Positions 11,531 to 23,650 of a DNA stretch of 64,000 bases are shown piece by piece. Numbering within the stretch: the stretch's first letter is position 1; each line of letters starts with the position of its first letter. The position numbers were made by a program, and so were the translations under genes. The notes beneath the pieces were generated by a model. The model saw only the letters and a list, made by a program, of their open reading frames with translations. It did no database searches and had not been told where the DNA came from. This stretch comes from Chaetoderma sp. LZ-2023a. Lineage: Eukaryota; Mollusca; Caudofoveata; Chaetodermatida; Chaetodermatidae. Where the stretch lies: NCBI GenBank assembly GCA_034401795.1, contig CM067366.1:79679647-79743646 (forward strand). Reading direction: 5' to 3'.

Positions 11531-11840
11531 GTCCAAGAAGAGCTGATTGCAGCTGCAGGATATTTTCAAACTACTGCAGCCGCAAAACACAGTATATCAT
11601 TATCATCATCAAATTTCAAACTGTCAAATGTCAGTGAAGTTATTATCTATAAACCACTTTGTTGCATAAAAATGCTGGATGGATGGTGACATCATGTAAC
11701 TCATCAATTTTTTGACAGGCTATAGTAAGCTATATAGTCAGAAGATAGCAAATAGCTCACCTGTGTATATTATCACATGATAACATAAGCAACACAGCTT
11801 CAGAATCCAATTAATCCTGTATGGAGTCAAACATTGTTAG
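11531..11840. other. No recognised feature
   Basis: AT-rich spacer between a LINE remnant and a type B element; a short ATTATCATCATCA microsatellite-like tract near 11597. Confidence 0.4.
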
Positions 11841-13992
11841 AACAAGAGGCCCAATGGCTTGTGGCGCTCAACTGGACCATTAGCATTTAAACCATTTGCA
11901 TTTAAAGACATTATGGATGATTTTCGGAAAATCCAAGATGGGCACCAAAAAAATTGACCAATCAAGATTCTCGTTTAATATGTTGAAACCTACCATCATA
12001 AGATCGCTCTACCCAAGTTTTATTGAAAGTGGGCCATTGATTGGAGTGTCGTTTTTAAATGGCTCTGGAAAACTTTCAGAAAATCAGAGATGGCTGCTGA
12101 AACATTGAACTATCAAAATTCCGAATAAAATTTCCAGAGCCTGCGACAATAGGATCCTTGTTGAAATTGCCCAGGCGATTAATGAGTAGAATTTTATACA
12201 AATTCCCCTTTTTCCGAAAATTCAAGATGTCCTCCATCAAAATCAAGCCGTCAAAATTCTGTATACAAGTTCTGAAGCGTACTGCCCTAGGGTTCTTCCA
12301 GCTGAGTTTGGTTGAAATCGACCAAACCGGTTAATGAGGAGTAGCCTGTTAACGCATTAACTAAAATCTTCAGAAAATTCAAGATGGTCTCCAAACAAAG
12401 CAAGCAACCAAATTCTGTACACAAGCTCTCAAGCATACCACTTTAGGGTCCTTCCACTCGAGTTTGCTTGAACTTGTTCAAACGGTTAATGAGAAGTAGC
12501 CTTTTAACTGATTTTACAATATTGTCAGAAAATCGAAGATGGACACCGAAAAAATGGACCAATCAAAATTCTGTATACAGGTTCTGAAACCTACCAGCCT
12601 AGTATCCTTCCAGCCAAGTCTAGTTGAAATTGCTCTAGCAGTTAATGAGGAGTACCGCTTTAAATGATTTCCCGTAATTTTTCAGAAAAGTCAAGATGGC
12701 CGCCGGAAAAATGGACCAATCAAAATTCTGTATAGAGGCTCTGAAGCATACTAGGCTAGGGTTCTTTCGTTCGAGTTTAAATGAAATCGGCCCAGTGGTT
12801 AACGAGTAGGCTTTTAAATGATTTCCAGAAAATCCAAGATGGCCATCAGATAGATTGACCAATCAAAATTCTGTATACAAGTTCTGAAACATACCAGCAT
12901 ACGATCCTCTCAGCGAAGTTTGGTTAAAATTGCCCAAGCAGTTTATGAGTAGCGTTTTAAACGGTTTGCCGGCATTTTCTGGAAAATTCATGATGGGCAC
13001 CGAAAAAATTGACCAATCAAAATTCTTTATATACCTTCTAAAGCCTATGACCATAGGATCGATCCAGCCAAATTAATTTGAAATCCACCAAGTGGTTAAT
13101 GAGGACAAAAGTTGACGGACAGATGGATGGATGGTCGCCATGGGTTACGCTCACTTGGCCATTCTGGCCAGGTAAGCTAAAGATGCAACAACACCAGTCA
13201 GAGATTGCAGACTCTTGACCCTTTTTGACCCGAGTTTAAATGAAATCGGCCCAGTGGTTAACGAGTAGGCTTTTAAGTGATTTCCAGAAAATCCAAGATG
13301 GCCATCGGATAAATTGACCAATCGAAATTCTGTATACAAGTTCTGAAACATACCAGCGTACGATCCTCTCAGCGAAGTCTGGTTAAAATTGCCTAAGCAG
13401 TTTATGAGTAGCATTTTAAACGGTTTGCTGGCATTTTCTGGAAAATTCATGATGGCTACCGAAAAAATTGACCAATCAAAATTCTTTATATACCTTCTAA
13501 AGCCTATGACCATAGGATCGTTCCAGCCAAATTAATTTGAAATCCACCAAGCGGTTAATGAGGACAAAAGTTGACGGACAGATGGATGGATGGTCGCCAT
13601 GGGTTAAGCTCACTTGGCCATTCTGGCCAGGTGAGCTAAAGATACAACACCACCAGTCAGAGATTGCAGACTCTTGACCCTTTTTGACCTGAGTTTAAAT
13701 GAAATCGGCCCAGTAGTTAACGAGTAGGCTTTTAAATGATTTCCAGAAAATCCAAGATGGCCATCGGATAAATTGACCAATCAAAATTCTGTATACAAGT
13801 TCTGAAACATACCAGCATACGATCCGCTCAGCGAAGTCTGGTTAAAATTTCCCAAGCAGTTTATGAGTAGCGTTTTAAACGGTTTGCCGGCATTTTCTGG
13901 AAAATTCATGATGGTACCGAAAGTTGACGGACAGATGGATGGACGGTCGGCATGGGTTAAGCTCACTTGGCCATTCTGGCCAGGTGAGCTAA
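11841..13992 (+). repeat. Type B element with three tandem copies of its 3' end
   Basis: Starts AACAAGAGGCCCAATGG ... GGACCATTAG. The body is a series of units of about 150 bp, each with AAGATGG(C/A)C, AATTGACCAATCAAAATTC, CTGTATACA and GGTTAATGAG. The 3' section from about 12773, including the terminal hairpin and about 30 bp of flank (AAGATGCAACAACACCAGTC), is repeated. The flank recurs at 13180, 13638 and 13992. The third copy lacks about 100 bp. Confidence 0.8.
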
Positions 13993-14330
13993 AGATGCAA
14001 CAACACCAGTCAGAGATTGCAGACTCTTGACCCTTTCACATTTTCTTAACACATACCGGTACATTTTGTAAGATTTTTCAAAATCCTGAATATGACCAAA
14101 ATTGGGATCTACGTTTTGAAATCTAGATAAGGACCAAACAGCTTGTGCATTTCTAGTGTAAGATTACAACCATTCATGTGCTAAAATTTAAGTCAACTTT
14201 GATCAATAGGTTCTGGGAAATCCATAAGGTAGTTGATCCAATACGGATCCTAAATCTGGATCATGACGAGCCTGGAAAGCGTGCTGACCAACATAAACTT
14301 TCTAATTATAGTCAAGAAATGTTATTTTTT
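13993..14330. other. No recognised feature
   Basis: Unique-looking AT-rich sequence after the tandem array. Its first 40 bases are the original of the flank copied into the array. Confidence 0.4.
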
Positions 14331-15010
14331 AAGCAATGGTGACCTCAAATGTTGGCAGCAAAACTAACAATTAATGATTGACAAATCCCAAGACCCTCGG
14401 CCCCCATTCCTAGCATCCGCAGTAAGACAGTTTCCTTACTCCCTAATCATGACCTTTGTCATTTTGATGCCATCATCAATCAGGTTCTTTGGGGAATATA
14501 CAGGGTATGTTTGGTGAAGATTCCTTCATTAGAACTTGAGCTTTCTTCCAGACACCTAATAATTCCCTTAATTGAGTTACTAGTCAAATCCTTTTGACAC
14601 TAAAATCAATAGGGTTCTTTGACTAAATCCCAAAGCCAACCTCGGAACCAAGTTTCATGAGAATCCCGAAGCGGTCAAATTTTATTAATTGTGTCACCAT
14701 GCGTTTAACTCTAATATGGTTCTTTGCACACACTTGCAACCTCCAACACAAGCTTGGTGAAGATACATTCAGTAGAAGTTAAAATTATCATCTGAAAACA
14801 GCAAAATTTCATTAATTTGGTCAGCAAAAGCGTGACCTCAATATGGTTCTTCATACCCACATACGCAACCACCTAGACAAGTTTGGTGAAGATCGCTTTA
14901 GTATAGCTCGAGTTAGCAGTCAAAACCGCACCAAAATTTTGTTAACTGGGCAACCATGACCATGACATTTTAACACCCAAATCAGTAGGCTCTGCAAACT
15001 TTCGATGACA
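14330..15010. repeat. Type D diverged tandem repeat
   Basis: Recurring blocks TAATATGGTTCTT, CAAGCTTGGTGAAGAT, CAGTAGAA and AAAATTT(C/T)(A/G)TTAA at roughly 130-150 bp, too diverged to set unit edges. Confidence 0.5.
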
Positions 15011-15194
15011 ACTTCCCACTGATTTGGTTAAAAAACAAACTTATAGTATCTATAAACACATTTAAAAATTACACACGGTTATGCTACAGACACAGTCTAT
15101 TTCATGTAAAATTCATTGGAACTAAGAACAATTATTTGTCTCAAATATCATACAAAGAACTTGTTCTTCTGAAGTCGCAAGAATAATAACTCAC

Positions 15195-15357
15195 CTTGAT
15201 GTGCACTTTGAACATCAACATCTGCCACTTTCACCACCCTGTGATTCACTGGCTGGAATGGATTCCCGCCAAGTGAGAAACCAAATTGCCCACAACAGTG
15301 ATGCTGAAGGGCGCAAAATATGAGCCAAAACCAGAGCTTAACTAACAGCAACACCAT
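15195..15357 (-). CDS. Candidate first exon of an unidentified secreted protein
   Basis: Starts MVLLLVKLWFWLIFCALQHH, a textbook signal peptide (short basic n-region, hydrophobic core, then small residues), followed by GQFGFSLGGNPFQPVNHRVV and ending SAHQ. It stops at a perfect donor (ATCAAG|GTGAGT) after one base of a codon; 54 codons plus 1 nt. Phase and direction fit the exon at 8794-8886. It is less AT-rich than its surroundings and lies between repeats. I do not recognise the family. Chance occurrence is possible because only one exon carries the signal peptide. Confidence 0.45.
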
Positions 15358-15359
15358 TT

Positions 15360-16078
15360 TGCGATAATTACACGAACTGATACCCGTGACATCCTAAGCT
15401 AAAAGACGAGACATTAGCAGCATTTGTGTATAATATAGGCTGAGCTCACTGGTTAGCAGCCACACCTTTATTTGCCTCGGGGCCATGTTAATGATTAACG
15501 CTTTCAACACTGTAGAACAGAGATAGCAGTCTTTATGATGTTCGAAGGTACTTGAATATTTTGAATTTAATTTGCATGAAATGTGAGGATTAGTACTGAA
15601 GCCTGGCTTAAATTAAATCATAAGTACTCCAACTCTAAACAGTTACTCAAAAGGTCTTTTTTAGTAATTCATGTTGCTCCCAGTATTGATTACTATAGAA
15701 TGTTTCACCGTGACCATAAACAGGGCTCACAGCGGGGTCAAGAAAAACAAGAATTCAGCGGAATCAAGTGTCATGTCTGTCCTCCTTTTTATCATGTTTT
15801 CTGCATGTTTTGTATCAAGGATAGTGATTTTTACCATTGACCTTTTGACCTCGATGGCAATGTGCTACTTCCTACCACTATACGAAACTATGTGTGTTAG
15901 TTTAGTTCCAATAAGGTCAACCAAACATGAAATATAAATGTAAAACTTAACGTTGACGATAGCGTCAGTGGGAAAAAGTGCTACCTATGTCTCAGTTCTG
16001 CTTCGCTAGCGAGACAAAAATAGGACTACGATAATGAGCTGAATTGCCGCAAAAGTGAGATTACTTATGCTGAACTCT
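15360..16078. repeat. Type E repeat fragment and unassigned flank
   Basis: From about 15740 to 15950 it matches the 176-bp type E unit (GCGGAATCAAGTGTCATG, TTGACCTTTTGACCTCGATG, AGTTCCAATAAGGTCAACC). The preceding 350 bases show nothing else, apart from lying directly upstream of the signal-peptide exon, where a promoter would be expected. Confidence 0.45.
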
Positions 16079-16178
16079 TATATTGAATATTTATAAAATA
16101 ATTTTACTGGAAGCCATTGCTGACTGGGGCAGCAACTGTAAAGGTTTCCAGTAAAGATATTTTATAAATATTCAACAT
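16079..16178. repeat. Hairpin of the H1 type
   Basis: TGAATATTTATAAAATAATTT and its complement enclose a partly matching GGAAGCC/GGTTTCC tip; total span about 100 bp. Confidence 0.65.
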
Positions 16179-16289
16179 TATTGCTCATACCGCTGAAGAC
16201 GAGGTTTGGTTCTCTGTCTGCAGCATATTTTCTGAATTCATATATGGTAAAATCACCAAAGTTGGCACATTCATTATCTCTGTCTAGTA

Positions 16290-17265
16290 AGGGGAAGAGG
16301 GTATTGCAATCCGGTCCGTCTGTCTGTCTGCGTGTGTCTGTCTGAAGATCTAGCTTGAAAACTGCTTATCAGATTTGCCTCAAACTTTGTCCGTGTCTGC
16401 CTGAAGCTGTACCTAGAAAACTGCTTACCCGATTTGGCTCAAGCTTGAACACAATGAAGGAACTTGCCACGATCCACAAAACCTGTATTTGGATAGGATT
16501 AAATTCTGGATATATGGATATCTCGGAAACTACTTGTCCATTTTGGCTAAAATTTTAACAACAGTGGGAACATATACTAGGATTCCACAACTTTTGGAAT
16601 GATCCGAAAAAATCCAGAAAATTTGATAAAATCCAGAAAATCCGAAAACTTGTCATGTGACAAAAGGGGAGGCCATGGGTCTGCAATCTCAGATTGCTCA
16701 TGTTCATACTGTGGCTAGCAAGAAAGAATTTGAGTTTTTGGTTAAAAGGTTATAAGGTTACTAAGTGCACATAACAGAATTGAATTTTTGGTCATAACTT
16801 TCGAATGTAAGAAAATAGAATCACCAAATCTAGCCCATCCAGTTATATTATGGCTGGCTAGGCATTTTTCAAGCAACGGGTAAAATACCTAGGCCAACAT
16901 GGTAACTAAATGCATACTGGAATACATAACTGGAATGAAAGGCAGAATCGACAATTTTGGAACATCTATTCCTACTGCGGCTCGCTAAAGGGCCTTTGAA
17001 TTTCAGGCTAAAATGTCAATGTCAAGAAGTCACTAAGTTTGTACAGCAATAAAAATTGCTTGGCAATAACCTCGGTAACATAAACAAATTTGACAATCCA
17101 TTCATAATGCGACTGGTTAGGATTGCTTTGAGTTTGAGGTCAAAGTACCAAATATCCATGTCACAGGGTCACTAAGTACTATCTAGTTTCATGAAATTGG
17201 TATAATAGAATTTCATAATTAAAAACGTTAATAACAAAGTATGACTATATTTGTACAGGTATATT
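16290..17265. repeat. Diverged short tandem repeats, no gene
   Basis: 16340-16560 has three rough copies of GAAAACTGCTTA-C-GATTTGGCTCAA. 16730-17260 has three rough copies of a unit with AAGGTTACTAAGT and ATAACAGAATTGAATTT. No coding signal is seen. Confidence 0.45.
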
Positions 17266-17267
17266 AA

Positions 17268-17580
17268 CCCTTTAACACCCAAGGCAGACAAAAACAGCTT
17301 CCGTAGTTATCTTGAGAAATGCCCATTTGCAGACCAACAAAATATAAGAAATTCATTCAATTGTCAAGTCTACCTCATTAACACACAGGACCACCTAAAA
17401 TGGCTGCTGCAGTGATCTTGGAAAATCCCCATTTGCAGAACAAGAGACAACCATTTTTGAAAATTTACCACTGGAATGACTGGCTTGATAAACGTGCAAG
17501 TTATTCAAGTAATACATTTTCAAAGTTAATTTTCTCTTGGTCTGCAAATTGACATTTTCTGTGAGAAAATTGAAATTTTA
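17268..17580. mobile_element. H2 miniature elements, overlapping or nested
   Basis: Starts TTAACCCTTTAACACCCAAG and later has AACAAGAGACAACCATTTTTG with the inverted arm CAAAGTTAATTTTCTCTTGG around 17440-17545. The boundaries of the two copies are blurred. Confidence 0.6.
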
Positions 17581-17726
17581 CTGAACAAATTTGGTGGTTA
17601 AATATTAGAAATACATTCAATTCTACCTCCTGAATTCTTTAATGAGCGAGAATGGTTCATAAAACCCAAATATTTGTTTAGTGAATGTCTGTTCACAGAC
17701 TAAAGACAATATTCTTGACAACTTAA

Positions 17727-17952
17727 CCCTTTAACACTCAAATTGTTTTTAAAAAAGTAAATTTTCTCATAGAAAATGTCCATTTGCAGACTAAGAGAAG
17801 ACTATTTTTGACAATTTATCACTGGAATGACTGGCTATTGAGTCCGTCACTCCGGTGGCAAATTAAAAAAAATAGTCTTCTCTTAGTCTGCAAATGGACA
17901 TTTCTCATGACCACTGTTGAAGCCGTTTTGGGCTGATATGAGTGTTAAAGGA
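17727..17952. mobile_element. H2 miniature element flanked by TTAA
   Basis: 226 bp between TTAA at 17723-17726 and TTAA at 17953-17956. Terminal inverted repeats are CCCTTTAACACTCA and TGAGTGTTAAAGG. The inner palindrome has arms GCAGACTAAGAGAAGACTAT and its complement around 17795-17905. TTAA target duplications are the mark of piggyBac-type transposition; no transposase is present. Confidence 0.7.
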
Positions 17953-17956
17953 TTAA

Positions 17957-19330
17957 TGTCCTCTGCCAGCGGTAAATGGTAAAAATTGTCTACTCTTGAT
18001 GGGAAAATGGACATTTCTCAAGACCACTGTAGAAGCAATTGGCCAGCTTGATGATTAACAGTAGTATTAGTATGCCCATGCGCACATTGTATGCAATGCT
18101 CAATGGTGAATATTGGCCGGTGCTTTTCCTGTGACAATAACTGCCTGGCGTATTTCTACACCACCTGTATAGTACATCAGTCTATTTCAAGTAATTAGCA
18201 CACCTTTGTATTGGTACCAATTGATACTCCTGGGTAGAGAGGCAACAGGAAAGAAAAAGATTGCCCAAGTTTCCAACGATCGCCAAACAGTGGACTCAAG
18301 ATGCAAACTGCAGGTATCTGGTTATATGGTTCAGCACATGACACCCCACCCCCACCCCACCAGAGTTATTGCCTCAGCAGCTATATTGCCTCTTCTGTTG
18401 TTGCATGATCATCAAAGGTTCAAAATTAAAAATTTTAATTTTCTGTTGAAAAGTAGGAAAGAATCATAACAAGTGAGACACTACAGTTATGACATAAGCA
18501 GTTTTGCAAATGTCAAAAATTTGACAGACATGGAGACTGGCCGACCGACAGACTTATATTAGTTGCGAATCGCAAATTAAAAAGTAGGACCATTGTCCAG
18601 AAAGTAGGAATAGTAGGACCACTGTGGTGACTGCACTAAGCATGAGTAAGATTATCCTCTAAATATAGTTTATCTAGACGTTTCAACTCTATAGTAAATA
18701 AGACAAACTGATGCAGTCATTCCAGTGGTAGGTTTTCAAAAAATATTCATCTCTTCGCATGAAAATGCATGGAAAATTTTTATTTCTGCAAAACAATTCT
18801 GATCATTAAAATGTGCAACAGACAAAATAACAAGCCTGAATATTCGGGGAAAACAACTTTCAGTGGATAGTGTTTAGATTAGGGGTTCAATCTCAATATA
18901 ATTGGACTAAGTTAAACAGAAAGCATTATTATAGATTTACTTGGCTGGAGCTTAAACATAGAATAATAATAAACTTTCAGTAATTAATCGGTCCTGTTTT
19001 TCTAGAATGTTACTAACACAGATGAAATCAACAAAACCTGATACCATTAGGGGTGCAATAACAAATCTTTAATGCTAGCAGGTTAGAAACAACTAATATA
19101 AGGAATATTCTGTTGGATATTTTGAAACTAATTTGACTGGGAGATGTTGCTGCCTATGGCTGCAACATGTTAAAGTATTTTTGTTTTGAAATAGACACTA
19201 GAATTTCAAGCGCTAAAACATGGAAAATAATAACAAAAGATAGATGTGTGCTACTGATCAACAGACTCCAATTCAAGGGCCTAGTGCACCATTGTGGCGT
19301 TAAATAGGCATAAAGCAATGTCCGTTGTTA
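17957..19330. other. No gene recognised
   Basis: Mostly unassigned AT-rich sequence. A half palindrome of family H1 lies at about 19108-19170 (GAATATTTTGAAACTAATTT ... GTTGCTGCC) without its second arm. An open frame at 18206-18469 shows no domain or splice support. Confidence 0.4.
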
Positions 19331-19786
19331 TAGGCTTGCACGATTATTGCTTTCAATAATCACGATCGATTATTTAATAATAATCGCGATTACTCGATTA
19401 ATCAGCTCGAGTACAAATTACCCAGTTATAACAGCGAAAACGCATATCAATGACGAAAGCTGCAATGATGTTGAGAAAGGTCGATTTGCAGGCCAAGAGA
19501 TTATTTTTGAAAATGTATCATTGGAATGACTGGCTCCATTCTCGAGCCAGTCATTCCAGTGATACATTTTCAAAAATAGTCTTCTCTTGGCTTGCAAATG
19601 GGCATGCATTCGCTGAGCAAAATGTAAATTTCCGTGACCGATCGCAATAAAGAATAATTAAAAGGTAGGCTTTGAAATATTTTATGCTGTGGAATTATTC
19701 ATGATTATTCGATTATTTAATTTTTAATCATATAAATTCACGATTTAAAAAATAATCGTGATTTTCGATTTAATCACATAATCCTA
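19331..19786. mobile_element. hAT-type miniature element with an H2 hairpin inside
   Basis: 456 bp bounded by an 8-bp duplication CGTTGTTA (19323-19330 and 19787-19794). It begins TAGGCTTGCACGATTATT and is rich in AATAATCG-CGATTATT inverted repeats at both ends. Its middle (about 19483-19600) is a long palindrome GCCAAGAGATTATTTTTG / CAAAAATAGTCTTCTCTTGG of family H2. The 8-bp duplication and TA-G ends fit hAT transposition. Confidence 0.75.
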
Positions 19787-19967
19787 CGTTGTTATCCCAT
19801 GTCTTAAGCACGGACTAACGACGGATGTTGCATTACGATTACTTAATGCCATAATGGTGCACTAGGCCACTGGTTACTATCACAAGATTTTAGAAACTAC
19901 CTACAAAATGTGATAGCTAACACTAACACGCAAGTCAGCCAAATATGGCTTCTTGGGAAATGTCCAT

Positions 19968-20055
19968 ATTGCAGACTATTTTTTGACAATTTATCACTGA
20001 AATAACAATGAGCCAGTTATTTCAGTGACAAATTGACTTCACTTAGTCTGCACTA
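19968..20055. repeat. H2 hairpin remnant
   Basis: GACAATTTATCACTGAAATAAC and the inverse GTTATTTCAGTGACAAATTG, with the GCAGACTA arm at left; the outer ends are lost. Confidence 0.55.
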
Positions 20056-20128
20056 AGGGCATTCTATGAGAAAATTGACATTTTCTTGAACAAATTTGGT
20101 GTACTGAATAATCTTGGGGAAAATTTAA

Positions 20129-20975
20129 ACAAGAGGCCCAATGGCCTGTGACGCTCACCAGGACCATTAGTATTTTAATAGACATGATGGATAATTTTGG
20201 GAAAATCCAAGATGGCCACCAACAAAATTTACCAATCAAGATTGTTATGTTGAAGTCTATCATCACTAACGATAGTTCCAACCAGATTCTGTTGAAAGAG
20301 GGTCATAAGGAGTACTGTTTTTAATGGTTTCCAGATATTTTTCAAAAATCAGACGGCTGCTAAAACATCAACCTATCAAAATTCTGAATAAATTTACTAG
20401 AGGTTACCACTACAGAATCCTTCCAGCCAAATCTGGGTGAAGTTGCCTAAGCAGTTAATGAGTAGTGTTTTAAATGAATTCCAAATTTTCGGAAAATACA
20501 AGGTGTTCGCCAAACAAATTGACCATACAAAATTCTGTATACAAGCTCTGAAGCACACCACTCTAGGGTCCTTCCAGCCAAGTTTGCTTGAAATCGTTCA
20601 ACCAGTTAATGAGGAGATGCCTTTCAACTGATTTCCACAAATTTAAAAAAGACCAATCAAAATTATGTATACATGTTCCGAAGCCTACCAGGTTAGTATT
20701 CTTCCCACAAAATACTTGAAATTGGCCAAGTGGTTAATGAGTACAATTTTCAGAAATTCTCAGAAAATCCAAGATGGCTACCAGAAAAATTGGCCAATTA
20801 AAATTCTGTATTGAAGTTCTGAATGCTATCCCCATACAGTCCTTCCTGCCACATGAGGTTGAAATCTGCTAAGTTGTGAATGAGGAGTAGCGTTTTAAAT
20901 CAAAAGTAGACAGACAGACGGATGAACGGTCACCATGGCATAAGCTCACTTGGCCATTCTGGCCAGGTGAGCTAA
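20129..20975 (+). mobile_element. Type B element, short complete copy
   Basis: Starts AACAAGAGGCCCAATGGCC ... ACGCTCACC and ends CATTCTGGCCAGGTGAGCTAA. About five units carry CCAAGATGGC-type cores and GGTTAATGAGTA. No coding capacity. Confidence 0.8.
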
Positions 20976-21035
20976 CTAGATTGTTCGGTTGATGAGGCGA
21001 CATCGCAAATCACCACGTTCACCGCTTTGAACTTT

Positions 21036-21390
21036 TGACCCGCCCCAGTTTGGTTGAATTCCGTCCAATGGTTTCGGAGGAGCTGCATTACAATCATGTT
21101 CTTGACCTTGTGAGCCCCTAAACCTGGGGGTGGGGTCAAATGTAAATGTACTCATGCAGTCCACACTGATATGGGTAACCCACATACCAAACTTGGTTGA
21201 ATTCTGTCCAATGGTCTCGGAGGAGTTGCGTTACAATCAGTTTCTGCACACTAAAATTTGGTGTTTTGATGCCTCCCCCACCCCTTGGGGGCGGAGCCAA
21301 ATATAAATGTGCTCTTGCACTCTTCACTCATATTGGTAACAAACATACCAAATTTGGTTGAATTCCGTCCAATGGTTTTGGAGATGTCTG
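21036..21390. repeat. Type C tandem repeat, about 150-bp unit
   Basis: Three units each with TTTGGTTGAATTC(C/T)GTCCAATGG, T(T/C)TCGGAGGAG, a G+C-rich CCACCCC-type stretch and AAATGT-A-TATGGGTAAC. Two units are well conserved. Confidence 0.65.
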
Positions 21391-21584
21391 AACAACCTGT
21401 TATTTTTTTCTGAATATGATTTGATCAAGTCACCTACTAGTACAAATAGGATTAATACAACTGACCTGACCTATGCGATAGTTACAATCGAACATTGGAG
21501 CTACTGTTTCAGCTTTGGTCACTTCGACACTTAGCTCTTTAATAGTCATGAAAATTAAGATATTAGCTTAGCGTATGTCCATTT

Positions 21585-21720
21585 TAATAGGCCAAGAGAA
21601 GGCTATTTTTGATAATTTATCACCGGAATGACTGGTTCGGTCATACAGTTAAGGATTTCAGTGACAAATTAAAAAAAAATAGTCTTCGCTTGGCCTGCAA
21701 ATGTACATTATCCAGAATCA
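21585..21720. repeat. H2 hairpin
   Basis: GGCCAAGAGAAGGCTATTTT with inverse AAATAGTCTTCGCTTGGCC, around a loop near 21655. Confidence 0.65.
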
Positions 21721-21816
21721 TTGTAGAGGCTGGTTTGACTATTAAGTGTCAAAATTGCTCATCCATTTAACTACATTTTGTGAAATTTCTAAACGGCACA
21801 GAACTTGTCACACAAC

Positions 21817-22802
21817 AAGTTGGGCCTGTATCGCTCACCTGGAACATAGGCATTTAAACTAAAAAGGCAATTGCTATAAGTAGAGGTTCTGGAGTTGTTT
21901 TCGCGAAAACTAGGTCATCCATGATGGCTATTAAACAAATTTGGACTTTTGCACTAGATGATGTTTCACGAGTCTTGGTTTCGGAGATTTTTAGATGTTT
22001 CTAAAAATCGACCAAAATCCAAGATGGCCATTGGCCAAATTGGCGGATCGGCTTCGTTTGAACAAACTTGAATCTCTACACCATAAGGATGCTTCCTGCC
22101 AAATATAATTGAAATCGACCCCACAGTTCTCAAGAAGACATTTTAAATTTCCCATTGCTGTAGTATGGGAGCTTTTGGCGGGAAAATGATTCAAGATGGC
22201 CACCAAACCATTCAAACAACAGAATCGAAAATTGCAAATTTCAGATCAGAATACCCAAAAACATATATAAAACAGATTTCAGCCTCAAAAGCTTTCATTA
22301 AAAAAAAAATCCAATATGGCCGTCAAACACGCTATATTTTGATGGGGTTTTTTGACGGATCACCTTCCCGTGAACAAACTTTAATGGGCTTTAGTCCTTA
22401 ATCATATCTGCCAAATTTCGGACCGATCCCATCAGCGGTTCTGGAGTTGTTTTCACTAAAACTAGGTCAACCAAGATGGCCGCCAAACCATGGGACCGAT
22501 CAAGTTCCCTTGCACAAACTTGGTTCAGCTCTTGCCCTAGGTCATATTTCATGAGGTTTGCATCAATCCCCAAGCGGTTTCAGAGATTTTTAGACGTTTC
22601 CTAAAATCGGCCAAAATCCAAGATGGCTGCCAGCCAAATGGCCGATTGGCTTCGTTTGAACAAACTTGGATCCCTATGCCCTATGGATGCTTCCTGCCAC
22701 ATATAATCGGCCCAGTGGTTCTTGAGAAGTCATTTAAAGGAAAAGTTGACGGACGGTCGCCATGGCATAAGCTCACTTGGCCATTCAGGCCAGGTGAACT
22801 AA
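21817..22802 (+). mobile_element. Type A element, short copy
   Basis: Opens GTTGGGCCTGTATCGCTCACCTGGA and closes CATTCAGGCCAGGTGAACTAA. It carries six or more AAGATGGCC(G/A)CC-like cores and the CCCTTGCACAAACTTGG block. Confidence 0.75.
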
Positions 22803-23339
22803 AAACACTATCAAATTAGAAACATATCCAACTACTGACCAGGGAGAAAATGTTGGAAGATGCTTATCTCATCCATTACATACCATGACAATGAAAACAA
22901 CATTTACAAACTCTTGATCATGTATTTTCCATAAAATTGGGATCAAGAGAAAATGTTCAATACCAACATCTCACATTATAATGAAAACAAAGATTCATAA
23001 AACTTGGTTACAAGGATTTCCTGACTGATATGTTTACAGTTTCAAAGAGACATATCAAGCAAAAGTCAGCGTTGCGCATCTCCCATTGCATGCTAGTAAA
23101 ATTAAAACAAAGATCAATAAAAACCCGAATCAGAATTTACTGGTCTTTCATTCCCTAAATTTATAACAAGCGGGGAAAAGAGTGTCCTACTGAACGTTCA
23201 AATGACTTCTGGTTAGAGTGAGTAGTTATCCAGCAAGACAGTTTCCATTATTTTGGCATACCGTTGCTATCTTATATTTTTAGCTTGCATTCTCCACATT
23301 CATCAAGTTTGTATGTGGATAGTAGATCAAATTTGAAAG
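22803..23339. other. No recognised feature
   Basis: AT-rich, with two loosely similar stretches (AATGAAAACAA...ATTCATAAA) suggesting an eroded short tandem repeat. Confidence 0.35.
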
Positions 23340-23430
23340 AAAATGATGAGGGGGGGGGGGGGGGGAGAGGGTGTCGGAGGGAGAGAGGAGAGTGAGAGGG
23401 AGGCAGAGGGGAACGGGAGAGGGGAGATTA
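23340..23430 (+). repeat. Polypurine tract with a long G run
   Basis: About 18 consecutive G at 23348-23365 followed by an almost pure G/A tract to about 23430. Such tracts are prone to slippage and unusual DNA structures. Confidence 0.8.
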
Positions 23431-23650
23431 TAATTATACAAAGATCATTTAAATTTAATTTATAATTGAAGATAATAATCATTTTTATTCCAATAATAAT
23501 TCGAAAACAAAATTAAATGAATTGATTACACGTATGATTAAGCACTATAATTATCATCCTATGTGGTGAGTAAATGGATTAGATATATGCTGGTAGAGTA
23601 TCTACAGCCTGCACCTTTAACAAAGAGGTACATTTGATGTGGGAACATGC

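Noticed and set aside
13151-13513. 120-codon minus-strand frame
   Set aside because: It lies wholly within the tandemly duplicated type B repeat, and sister copies are broken at different places.
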